From assembly GCA_037318855.1 (NCBI GenBank), contig CP134874.1, positions 3,596,598-3,660,597 of the forward strand: DNA of 64,000 nt. Reading direction: 5' to 3'. Below the pieces are notes generated by a model, which was given only the letters and a program-made list of their open reading frames with translations, searched no databases and was not told the DNA's origin. This document shows positions 1-7,096 of the stretch, in pieces (the stretch's first letter is position 1; every line of letters starts with the position of its first letter). The position numbers and the translations under genes are program-made. This DNA is from Candidatus Sedimenticola sp. (ex Thyasira tokunagai). GTDB lineage: Bacteria; Pseudomonadota; Gammaproteobacteria; Chromatiales; Chromatiaceae.

Positions 1-20
1 ACAAAAATTCTGTAATCATC

Positions 21-101
21 TGTAGGAGCGGTCTCTCGGACCGCGATGAAACAGCCGCTATAGTGCAATCATTCATCGCGCCTCGAGAAAGCGCTCCTAC
101 A
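21..101. repeat. Hairpin repeat, tgtaggagcg family, copy 1
   Basis: An imperfect palindrome opens with tgtaggagcgg and closes with gcgctcctaca; a second inner pair (ccgcgatgaa / ttcatcgcg) folds inside it. The same arms recur at 21906-21985 and, more diverged, at 39086-39163. It lies beyond the 3' end of rsmE. It looks like a REP-type dispersed element; a transcription-stop role is possible but there is no U-tract. Confidence 0.75.
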
Positions 102-122
102 AAAGCGCTCTCCCCCGCAGAT

Positions 123-842
123 TTACCCTGCACCATCGAAGAGCCGAGAAATAAGCGTCACCACCGCATTCTCGACCCGCAGAATCCGTGGCCCCAGTGT
201 CACCGACTGCATCCCTGCCTCAACCAGTTTCTCCACCTCGTAGGGGATAAAGCCCCCCTCTGGCCCAATAGCCAGCACCATCGGCTGCTTGAGCGCAATC
301 GGGCATGATGGGTAGTCACCGGGATGGGCCAGCAGAGCAGGCTGGTCACCGATAATTTCTGCCAGCTCATCTTCAACAAAAGGCTTGAAGCGCTGTTTAA
401 AAGTGACTCTGGGCACCTTGGTGTCAACCGCCTGCTCAAGCCCTTCCAGCAGGTAACTGTATATATGCTGCTGCTCTACAACGGGACTCTGCCAGAAGCT
501 CTTTTCCGTCTTCTGAGTGTTGATAACTATCAACTCCTTGATACCAAGCTCGGCCACCATGCGGTAGATACGCCGCATCATCTTAGGTCGGGAGAGTGCC
601 AACACCAGTGTAATCGGTGTAGGTGGGGGTCGGGGTGTATCGAGTATCGGCTTGAGCTCAACGCTTTCATGATCTATCTGTGAGACTCGAGCAAATCCCA
701 TATCACCGTTGATTAAGCCAACACGAAGCTGATCACCCTCTTCGACCCGCAGCACCTTTTTCAGGTGAACAAAGCGGCGGTCAATAAGGCGAATCGTCTC
801 TGCGTTCAGATAGTCCTGCTGGTCAAATAGAACAATATTCAA
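123..842 (-). CDS. rsmE: 16S rRNA (uracil1498-N3)-methyltransferase RsmE
   Basis: A SPOUT-class methyltransferase of 239 aa that methylates U1498 of 16S rRNA in the cytoplasm using S-adenosylmethionine. The N-terminal PUA-like part contains RRFVHLKKVLR. The C-terminal SPOUT knot shows the family signatures LAIGPEGGF (about residue 192) and LGPRILRVENA (about 217), which form the trefoil-knot cofactor pocket. Length fits the family (about 240 aa). It begins MNIVLFDQ. It is transcribed leftward and is separated from the cytochrome operon upstream by a terminator, so it is probably its own unit. The family assignment is solid; the exact target base is inferred from the family. Confidence 0.95.
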   Translation of the reverse strand: MNIVLFDQQDYLNAETIRLIDRRFVHLKKVLRVEEGDQLRVGLINGDMGFARVSQIDHESVELKPILDTPRPPPTPITLVLALSRPKMMRRIYRMVAELGIKELIVINTQKTEKSFWQSPVVEQQHIYSYLLEGLEQAVDTKVPRVTFKQRFKPFVEDELAEIIGDQPALLAHPGDYPSCPIALKQPMVLAIGPEGGFIPYEVEKLVEAGMQSVTLGPRILRVENAVVTLISRLFDGAG

Positions 843-944
843 TTTAGCTTAGCCTGGTTGTTAGCAGAGTTCGCTGTCCTATGGTACTTACTTTAACCTG
901 GGTTAATGTGCTCTGTGTTCCGCTTTAATTTCCGTAACAGTCCC

Positions 945-978
945 ATAAAAAAGGGAGCAGGTAAAACCTACCCCCTTC
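945..978 (-). terminator. Rho-independent terminator of the cytochrome operon
   Basis: Read on the minus strand, a 12-bp stem with two mismatches (AAGGGGGTAGGT / ACCTGCTCCCTT) is followed directly by TTTTTT. It sits about 80 nt past the stop codon of the 801-aa cytochrome gene and upstream of rsmE, so it closes the leftward operon. Confidence 0.8.
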
Positions 979-1058
979 GAAAACAGCCCTAGCTATCAAA
1001 CTGGGGATTTGAAAAAACTACAGGCCGGGTCCAACAACCTGCATCAATTCCAAACGAT

Positions 1059-3464
1059 CTAGGCCGTTTTACTCCTTTGGCTGCGCACCAGCATTAAACC
1101 GGCAAGGAACACCAGAAGCGCAATACCGGCAGGCATACCGTAAACCCTGGCAACATCAAGTTCCTGCGGCAACACCAGCCAGTACCATGTACTGAGGGTG
1201 TGCTTCGAACCCGACTCGCCATTGCTGCCATCCCAGTTGGCGAAGGAGACCGGCATAAACGTCCCTTCATTGAAATTAATGTCGCCGTCGCTGCCCTGGC
1301 GTGGGCGCTTCATCAGCACCTGCCAGCGGCCATCCTTCCACTCACCAGACGCTTCCAGGCTCTTGTCATTTTCGCGCATCGTCAGCTTCTTGCCGGGGCC
1401 GGAGCCTTCAAGCAGTATGGCTGCCGCATCACTCTTGGGCTCAACGCTACCGGCATTCCAGTACCAGATAGTAGTATTACGTTTAGCGTCACCGTGACGA
1501 TAGAGCGGTTTCTCCACTGTGGGTGAGGAGGTGTAGCTCCCCTCTTTCGGGAACTGGATGGCGAAGGCGTCGGGGTGCATCTCCAGATTCTCATCCATAA
1601 GGTCGCTGAAGTACTCGTCACCCGGACGACTCTCGGTACGATCACCCACCTCCATAAGGAAGGCGATCTCCTTGTCGTTGTAGAGGGCGCGTACCGTCAC
1701 TGCATCGTTCAAGGGGGTGAACAGACGCTCATCCTTGATGATGTTGGGCACCAGTTGCAGGGTCACAGGCATGGCCTGGTTCCAACGCTCATCATCCAGG
1801 GATGCGGGCAGAGAGCCCTCTACCTTCAGGCCGGTGACCACTCCACCCTCTCCCGGAGGGGTATCGCTGTCACGCAGGCTGTAGACAAAGTTGGCGATAT
1901 GCCAGCGATCCTCAAGAGAGACCGGGTCCTTGTTACCCTCCTCCACTGCACGGTGGGCCGGCATCGGTGTACCGAGGATACCGATGGAGAGGCGGGTGTA
2001 GATGTTCTTGATGGTCGCGTCACGTTCACCCTCACCGGTCAGGCGGGACTGAGAGGCGCGCCAGCTCCAGGGCTTAGTCAGATCGCGGGGCCAGATACGG
2101 TTACCCCAGTCATCCTCCAGTTTCTTGCCGGAGACGATGTTGCCGCGACCCGCTTCACCATGACACTCTTTACAGGACTTAATAAAGGCCTCGCGCCCCT
2201 TGACAACCGACTCTTCCGAGTAGGCCACCTGGCCATCAAGTGGCTCCACATCGGTAATCACGCGGAAGTCGGTTTTGGTATAGAAGCCATCATCATCGAA
2301 GGCCTCGTCATCATCATCTGCGCCTTCAGGCGGCCAGGCCAGGGTAATATCGAAGCCCTTAACTACAGGGATCAGGCTTTTGATCTGATCATCCGTCAGC
2401 AGGCTCGCCCACCCCGGCATAGCGGTACCGGTGAGACCATATTTAATGGTGTCAAAGAGGTCCTCATCACGAGGCAGCTCGGTGCCCGGTGATGTTTTGT
2501 ATTTAAACAGTGCAAGGCTGAAGTCACGGGGTTTGGGATACATCAGCTCTGCAGCAACACCGTCACCTGCGCCCTGTTCACCGTGGCACACCTCACAGCG
2601 GAACTTGTAGAGATCCTTGCCTTTCATGTCGGCGCGTTTGGCCAGCACCTCATCCTTGATACCGGTAACCGCCCTGGAGACTTCCGGGTCCCAGATGCGC
2701 GGTACCTGACCGTTGTAATCAAAGATAAAGGTAATAACGTTCCAGACATCACTCTCTTCGAGCATCTCATGCCATACCGGCATGGCGGAGTTCCAGGGGG
2801 TGCCCTCTTTCGGCAGTCCGGGACCACCGGTGGTGATACGCCAGAAGAGGAACGCCTCCTGCAACTGGGGAATAATGGTGGGGTCCTGGAAGTTGATCGG
2901 CATCGGGTTGAAGCCGGTGGCATAAGGCCCCTGACCATCCAGCAGATCACCATGACAGAAGAAGCAGTTCTGGTAGTAGACGTCACGCCCGGCAGCTACC
3001 GCTTCGGTGTATTTTTCCCAGCCTGCATCCCTGTCTGATTTCAGCGTGGCGAGAATATCCTCTCTGATCGGATTCTCCAGGGTGGCAAGATCATAGCTAT
3101 TGCCAAAAGCCTTGACCGACGCCGGAGGCGCCGGATGCACCTGACGCAGCTCAACCGGCGCATCATTGGACGGTTTGACCATACCGTAGGTGGTATAGCC
3201 GACAATGGCGGGAATAATCAGCAGGAAGGCCCAACGGACAACGCCCTTATTATCATCACGCAACGTCGAGAGTATCGGCGCCTTAAACTCCGCCCAGCTC
3301 TTATCGTCAAAGGCGAAGTAGAGCAGTACGCCGATGATCGTGATGATCATGTACTGCACCATCAGCGTCTTCGGCAGTAGTGGCGGGAAGGCGTTATCAA
3401 AAACCAGGTAAGCGACAATAAGAACCAGTATCGCTGACCAGAATGCGGGTATCTTGAATTTCAT
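1059..3464 (-). CDS. Membrane-anchored triheme cytochrome c with C-terminal heme-b (ethylbenzene-dehydrogenase-type) domain
   Basis: 801 aa. Three hydrophobic segments near the N-terminus (about 8-25, 33-51, 78-95) anchor it. Three cytochrome c domains follow, with heme sites C167FFCH, C290EVCH and C431KECH. After about residue 545 comes a beta-rich domain of the ethylbenzene-dehydrogenase gamma / NarI-like heme-b family (PF09459 type), recognised from the segment FMPVSFANWDG and the following KHTLSTWYWL. A last helix (about 772-792) and a basic tail end the protein. An acidic D/E stretch links heme domains 2 and 3. The start overlaps the stop of the preceding diheme gene by one base (TAATG), showing translational coupling. 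Likely role: periplasmic electron carrier to or from the adjacent bd-family subunit (inferred). The b-heme is predicted, not shown. Confidence 0.85.
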   Translation of the reverse strand: MKFKIPAFWSAILVLIVAYLVFDNAFPPLLPKTLMVQYMIITIIGVLLYFAFDDKSWAEFKAPILSTLRDDNKGVVRWAFLLIIPAIVGYTTYGMVKPSNDAPVELRQVHPAPPASVKAFGNSYDLATLENPIREDILATLKSDRDAGWEKYTEAVAAGRDVYYQNCFFCHGDLLDGQGPYATGFNPMPINFQDPTIIPQLQEAFLFWRITTGGPGLPKEGTPWNSAMPVWHEMLEESDVWNVITFIFDYNGQVPRIWDPEVSRAVTGIKDEVLAKRADMKGKDLYKFRCEVCHGEQGAGDGVAAELMYPKPRDFSLALFKYKTSPGTELPRDEDLFDTIKYGLTGTAMPGWASLLTDDQIKSLIPVVKGFDITLAWPPEGADDDDEAFDDDGFYTKTDFRVITDVEPLDGQVAYSEESVVKGREAFIKSCKECHGEAGRGNIVSGKKLEDDWGNRIWPRDLTKPWSWRASQSRLTGEGERDATIKNIYTRLSIGILGTPMPAHRAVEEGNKDPVSLEDRWHIANFVYSLRDSDTPPGEGGVVTGLKVEGSLPASLDDERWNQAMPVTLQLVPNIIKDERLFTPLNDAVTVRALYNDKEIAFLMEVGDRTESRPGDEYFSDLMDENLEMHPDAFAIQFPKEGSYTSSPTVEKPLYRHGDAKRNTTIWYWNAGSVEPKSDAAAILLEGSGPGKKLTMRENDKSLEASGEWKDGRWQVLMKRPRQGSDGDINFNEGTFMPVSFANWDGSNGESGSKHTLSTWYWLVLPQELDVARVYGMPAGIALLVFLAGLMLVRSQRSKTA

Positions 3465-4321
3465 TATTTTTTCTCCGCCAGCAGGTCAACGATCATCTGC
3501 AACTCTTTTACCGTCATCTTCCCGGCAAAGTCCGCCGGCATGGCTGCAGGGAAACCTTCGGCAAGCACGACATTGGGATCGACAATACTCTGCCTGATCT
3601 CCTCAATGCTCAGACGACTGCCGACATCAACCAGACCAGGTCCCACCAAGGCGTCCTTGCTATCCATTGAGTGGCAAGCGGTACAGGTGAATTTCCCCAG
3701 CGCCTCTTCAGCGGTTGTAGCAGGTGCAGGTGCGCTGCCACCTCCTCCAGCGGGTGCCGCAGCAGCCACTTCCGCGGCTACTTCAGGCGATGGCAGAGAG
3801 ACGGTCACCTCATTGCCATCTTTAGACTGGAGGTAGGCGATAATGGCATCCATCTCCATGGCTGAGAGTTGGATTGGTGCTTTATTGACAGCGGGCATGG
3901 GGGACTCGCTATCGTTACTTCCCTTCTTGCCCCAGCCGGTAACCACGTAGGCACTGGGATCGACCATCGACTCCAAAATATAGTCGGCGGCATCTGTGGA
4001 AGCGCCTTTATAGCGTTCATCAGCCAGACGCTCAGTAGATTTCGCCACTACATCGAATCCCTGGATATCGGGCGCCCTACCCAAAGGGGCCGGTTTGTGG
4101 CAGAGGGTACAGGTACCCTTGTTATTGAACAGATCCTCACCCATGACAATAAAATCATCCATGGTGAGAGAGCTCAAATCCACCTTACTTTCCTGGGGTG
4201 CTTCACCCTCCACTTGAGGCAGCAGATTGGCCACCAGTGTAAAGACCAGCGTCAGCCCCAGGCTGAAGCCCATGGTCTTTCCCAATACGCCCATCCCGGA
4301 CTTCTCATTAACATCCGTCAT
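3464..4321 (-). CDS. Membrane-anchored diheme cytochrome c
   Basis: 285 aa. One uncleaved-looking N-terminal helix (about 16-34) anchors two cytochrome c domains on the periplasmic side, with heme sites C71TLCH and C213TACH. Between them is an alanine/glycine/proline-rich flexible linker (about 180-205). Met residues suited as sixth ligands occur in SPMPAVN and in the AAMPADF segment. The gene overlaps the CydA-like gene upstream by four bases (ATGA) and the triheme gene downstream by one base, so the three are one co-translated unit. It probably passes electrons between the triheme protein and the oxidase-like subunit; direction is not determined by sequence. Confidence 0.88.
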   Translation of the reverse strand: MTDVNEKSGMGVLGKTMGFSLGLTLVFTLVANLLPQVEGEAPQESKVDLSSLTMDDFIVMGEDLFNNKGTCTLCHKPAPLGRAPDIQGFDVVAKSTERLADERYKGASTDAADYILESMVDPSAYVVTGWGKKGSNDSESPMPAVNKAPIQLSAMEMDAIIAYLQSKDGNEVTVSLPSPEVAAEVAAAAPAGGGGSAPAPATTAEEALGKFTCTACHSMDSKDALVGPGLVDVGSRLSIEEIRQSIVDPNVVLAEGFPAAMPADFAGKMTVKELQMIVDLLAEKK

Positions 4322-6240
4322 GATGCGCCCCCCTCTGCTGCGGCCACCGGTTTGGGCTGTTTTGTTGCGCTAAGATTGGCCACCCAGAACATGAACAGCA
4401 CACACAGCAGGAACAGCACAGTGACAATGGTAATCATATTGCCGGCGTAGCCGATGGTTGGAATATAGTTATCCGGCGAGGTGTCCTTCATTACGGTGTA
4501 GACATGCCAGTGGGTCTTTACCGAGGAGCGGACATAACCCATCAGCCCCATCAGCCAAGTAAAGGCGATCGGCAAGGCGAACAGGGCATACTGGGAGCGA
4601 TCAGGAATTTTTCCCCAGTGCGATGGCAGCACTTTTGCCTTCTTGAACATCAGGGCATCGATAACGATACCGGCAATGATCACCACCAAAGTCGTTCCCA
4701 CCTGCATCACCGACGAACCCACCTTGTAGACGGTATTGGTGAAGTAGCCGTAGTAGACACCGGCAAAGATGATGTTAACCATGGCGACGATGTAAATCGC
4801 CACCAGCAGGGCATTACCCATCGGCGCCCAGCTCACCGTCGCCACCTTATCGGAGCGCCGGTAGAGCTGGAACGAGAGGAAGGTCACAATCAGCATCAGA
4901 TTCACTGCGATATTCTTCGCCGGCATAATACCCAGCGGGCCGAGAATATGGTGATGACTGCCACCCAGCGCCGCAATCTCTGAAGCCGACAACATGATGG
5001 TGTGCGGAGTTACCCAGATGAGGAAGCAGACCACCAGTACCAGAGCGATGTACTTGATCAGCCACTTGTAGCGCACTGACCCCTCGGTACGGGACATGCC
5101 CGACCAGAGGTAGAAGTTACCCGCCAGAAGAATGGTGCCAATCAGTACCGCCTGGACGATAAACAACCAGGCGAGGATGCCACCCATGGCGGTGATACCC
5201 ATCTGCTGGGAGTAAGCGTAGATCTCCGCCATCAGCCAGTAACCGGCAAATGGCAGCGGCAGGAAGGCAAGAATTGCAATAAAGTTGGAGGTGTAACCCA
5301 TCCAATCGTAGTGTGCCCGTTTGACCGGATCACGACTGCTGAGGAACTTGAATGCCGCATAGGCACCCACCACCGCGCCGCCGAAGCCAATATTGGCGAT
5401 AAAGCGATGGAGGTTGATCGGATTCCACAGAGGCCCTTTCATCACCTCCCAGATATTGCCGACCACCGCACCCACCTCATTGACACCCGAGGGGGCCATC
5501 ATAAAGGTCGCCCAGGAGTTGGCGAGGACCATGATGGTCATACCGGCACCGTTGAGCATCAACCCGAGGGTGATATGCAGCCACTTTTTATTGCCATAGC
5601 GGAAGGCATCCCAACCGTAGTAGTAGGTATAGAGGAAGAAGCTCTCGAGGAAGAAGAGGCTGGCGTAGACCAGCCACTGGGCGCCAAAGACATGCATCAT
5701 ATAACCCATGAAATCGGGATAGAGCATGAACAGCGCCAGGGCCAGGGAGCCACCAAAAATAGCAGTGATGGAGAAGCCGACGAGGCTGATCTTCATGAAC
5801 TCATGAGCCATGTCGTCGTAACGCTCGTCCTTGGTGATCATCCCCGTTAATTCGATCACCAGAACGAAGAGAGGCACCGCCAGCACCAAGGCACCGAAGA
5901 AGAGATGCATCTGCGCCAAAATCCAGACGATTGCGCGGCTGCTTACGCCGACATTGGGGTAGTCCTTGCGAGTGGGCGTAGGTGCAACAACCACCTCCAC
6001 CTCTTCAGCATCTGCTGCGCTTGAAGTCTCCTTCTCGGTAAACTCCTCACCCTCTATATGGATACGACCGATAGGAGAGATTCGCTGCTCCAGGGTGTCA
6101 GTTGCGCTCACACCACTGGACGCCTGTGCCACAGAGAGACCTGCCACACTCATCAACAGGGCCACAAGCAACACCATTCCCAACTGCTTAAACAGAGGGA
6201 AGAGGCTAAAAATGCTCTTTCTATTTTTTTGTAATGGCAT
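4318..6240 (-). CDS. Cytochrome bd-family subunit I (CydA-like), non-canonical
   Basis: 640 aa, longer than typical CydA at the N-terminus: a signal-like helix (about 18-40, ending AQA) and an acidic spacer precede the first core helix. Family landmarks in order: H112 in AQMHLFFG (counterpart of the high-spin heme ligand helix), FFLES at 196-200 followed by YGWDAF, ANSWATF near 240, and H278 in NLHRFIANIGFGG (counterpart of the second heme-b helix). The GRQPW motif of quinol-oxidising CydA was not found. No CydB gene follows; c-type cytochromes do. Strong AGGAG-type ribosome site before ATG 6240. I infer a bd-superfamily protein that exchanges electrons with cytochrome c rather than, or as well as, quinol. 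O2 reduction is unproven. Confidence 0.85.
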   Translation of the reverse strand: MPLQKNRKSIFSLFPLFKQLGMVLLVALLMSVAGLSVAQASSGVSATDTLEQRISPIGRIHIEGEEFTEKETSSAADAEEVEVVVAPTPTRKDYPNVGVSSRAIVWILAQMHLFFGALVLAVPLFVLVIELTGMITKDERYDDMAHEFMKISLVGFSITAIFGGSLALALFMLYPDFMGYMMHVFGAQWLVYASLFFLESFFLYTYYYGWDAFRYGNKKWLHITLGLMLNGAGMTIMVLANSWATFMMAPSGVNEVGAVVGNIWEVMKGPLWNPINLHRFIANIGFGGAVVGAYAAFKFLSSRDPVKRAHYDWMGYTSNFIAILAFLPLPFAGYWLMAEIYAYSQQMGITAMGGILAWLFIVQAVLIGTILLAGNFYLWSGMSRTEGSVRYKWLIKYIALVLVVCFLIWVTPHTIMLSASEIAALGGSHHHILGPLGIMPAKNIAVNLMLIVTFLSFQLYRRSDKVATVSWAPMGNALLVAIYIVAMVNIIFAGVYYGYFTNTVYKVGSSVMQVGTTLVVIIAGIVIDALMFKKAKVLPSHWGKIPDRSQYALFALPIAFTWLMGLMGYVRSSVKTHWHVYTVMKDTSPDNYIPTIGYAGNMITIVTVLFLLCVLFMFWVANLSATKQPKPVAAAEGGAS

Positions 6241-6256
6241 ATTTACATTCCTCCGG

Positions 6257-6409
6257 CTAACCAGCCGGGGTCAAATCAAGATTCAGCGGTAAGCCCTGAA
6301 TGCTCATAATAAAATGGTCCAGACCATAAAAGACGGCGGTGGCAACGACAAAGGCAACGGCAAAAGTTGCCAACGTACCCATCACACCTAAACTTCTCTG
6401 CTCTTCCAT
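6257..6409 (-). CDS. 50-aa single-helix membrane protein of the oxidase operon
   Basis: A 50-codon reading frame starts at ATG 6409 (MEEQRSLGVMG...) and ends at TAG 6257. GGAGGGG lies 5-11 nt before the start. One transmembrane helix spans about residues 10-30, followed by a short periplasmic tail ending DLTPAG. It sits between another tiny membrane protein and the CydA-like gene with 16-nt spacing, the position and size expected of an accessory small subunit (compare CydX or CcoQ, by analogy only). It is not recognisably homologous to either. Confidence 0.75.
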   Translation of the reverse strand: MEEQRSLGVMGTLATFAVAFVVATAVFYGLDHFIMSIQGLPLNLDLTPAG

Positions 6410-6422
6410 CAGATCCCCTCCA

Positions 6423-6578
6423 CTAACCGTGATGTACTACAACGCCGCCCGAATAGATCACGAGCCAATAAAAAAAAACGAGTATCGCCACAAGGGTGCC
6501 AAAAAACAGTTTCGGCCCCCAGGAGGTTGTCTCTTCCTCCGGCTGCCCCGCCTCATTCTCTTTTGGTGTTTGGGTCAT
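6423..6578 (-). CDS. 51-aa single-helix membrane protein, first gene of the oxidase operon
   Basis: A 51-codon frame from ATG 6578 (MTQTPKENEAG...) to TAG 6423. A good AGGAG box precedes it (CCAGGAGTGAAAT-ATG). An acidic cytosolic N-terminus (about 1-20) is followed by one hydrophobic helix (about 23-43) and a tail ending in VVVHHG. It is the first gene after the sigma-54 promoter candidate at 6642-6658 and 14 nt before the next small gene. Function unknown; a small oxidase subunit or assembly factor is the simplest guess. Confidence 0.75.
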   Translation of the reverse strand: MTQTPKENEAGQPEEETTSWGPKLFFGTLVAILVFFYWLVIYSGGVVVHHG

Positions 6579-6641
6579 ATTTCACTCCTGGTAGCAAGGT
6601 GAATAGTACATATTTCTTATTTGACTGATCCCACGGATATC

Positions 6642-6658
6642 TGCAATTACCAGGCCAA
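6642..6658 (-). promoter_or_regulatory. Candidate sigma-54 promoter of the leftward oxidase operon
   Basis: On the minus strand the sequence TTGGCCTGGTAATTGCA matches the sigma-54 pattern TTGGCAC-N5-TTGCA with the required GG-N10-GC spacing; the -12 half is perfect. It would start transcription near 6631, about 50 nt before the first small gene. A sigma-54 activator gene lies at the end of the divergent operon. Confidence 0.65.
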
Positions 6659-6930
6659 GATCAATTTTCTTACCAAGCATCCTTGGAAACGGCACGGCAA
6701 CAAGACAACAACTATGATAATCCCTTGTCTTGCCATGATAATTAGCCGACGGGTAGCAGCACTCCCCCTAACTAACGGCCAATTTGAAACGACATAGGGC
6801 GCTCAAATTATGAACAAACCATTCAGCATATCGGTTTAATGATGTATGTTTTTGTTCAATAACCACTCTGATGAAAAAACTAGCCAACCAGATCCAGATC
6901 AGACCTCCCGTACACCCTTGAGGTTGAAGA

Positions 6931-6976
6931 AATCGTTCACTCACAACTGGACGCAATACCAAGTATGTGAACGATT
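6931..6976. promoter_or_regulatory. Perfect inverted repeat, candidate activator (UAS) site
   Basis: AATCGTTCAC (6931-6940) is repeated as GTGAACGATT (6967-6976), a perfect 10-bp palindrome with a 26-nt spacer. It lies about 85-130 nt before the predicted rightward sigma-54 start, the usual range for NtrC-type enhancer sites. A weaker pair, caagaca/tgtcttg (6701-6707 / 6726-6732), lies near the leftward promoter. Binding by the cluster's own regulator is inferred. Confidence 0.5.
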
Positions 6977-7035
6977 CATTCCATACTCTTCAGGATTGAA
7001 CGACCAGATCCCCTTGAATACCGTTGTTTACCAAG

Positions 7036-7052
7036 TTGGTACAGATCGTGCA
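7036..7052 (+). promoter_or_regulatory. Candidate sigma-54 promoter of the rightward operon
   Basis: TTGGTACAGATCGTGCA keeps the GG-N10-GC spacing of sigma-54 promoters with two departures from consensus. Transcription would begin near 7063, about 34 nt before the HEAT-protein start codon. Confidence 0.55.
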
Positions 7053-7096
7053 ATCACCTATATCTTTACTGTTTACGCTTCTGGTGATTGAAAACC

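Larger units (their letters stand above)
6579..7096. other. Divergent intergenic regulatory region
   Basis: This 518-bp gap holds two divergent sigma-54 promoter candidates, the perfect palindrome at 6931-6976 and the weaker palindrome at 6701-6732. I found no convincing reading frame in it. Confidence 0.7.

Noticed and set aside
1575..2492. 305-aa plus-strand frame
   Set aside because: Antisense to the triheme cytochrome, whose CxxCH motifs define the true frame.
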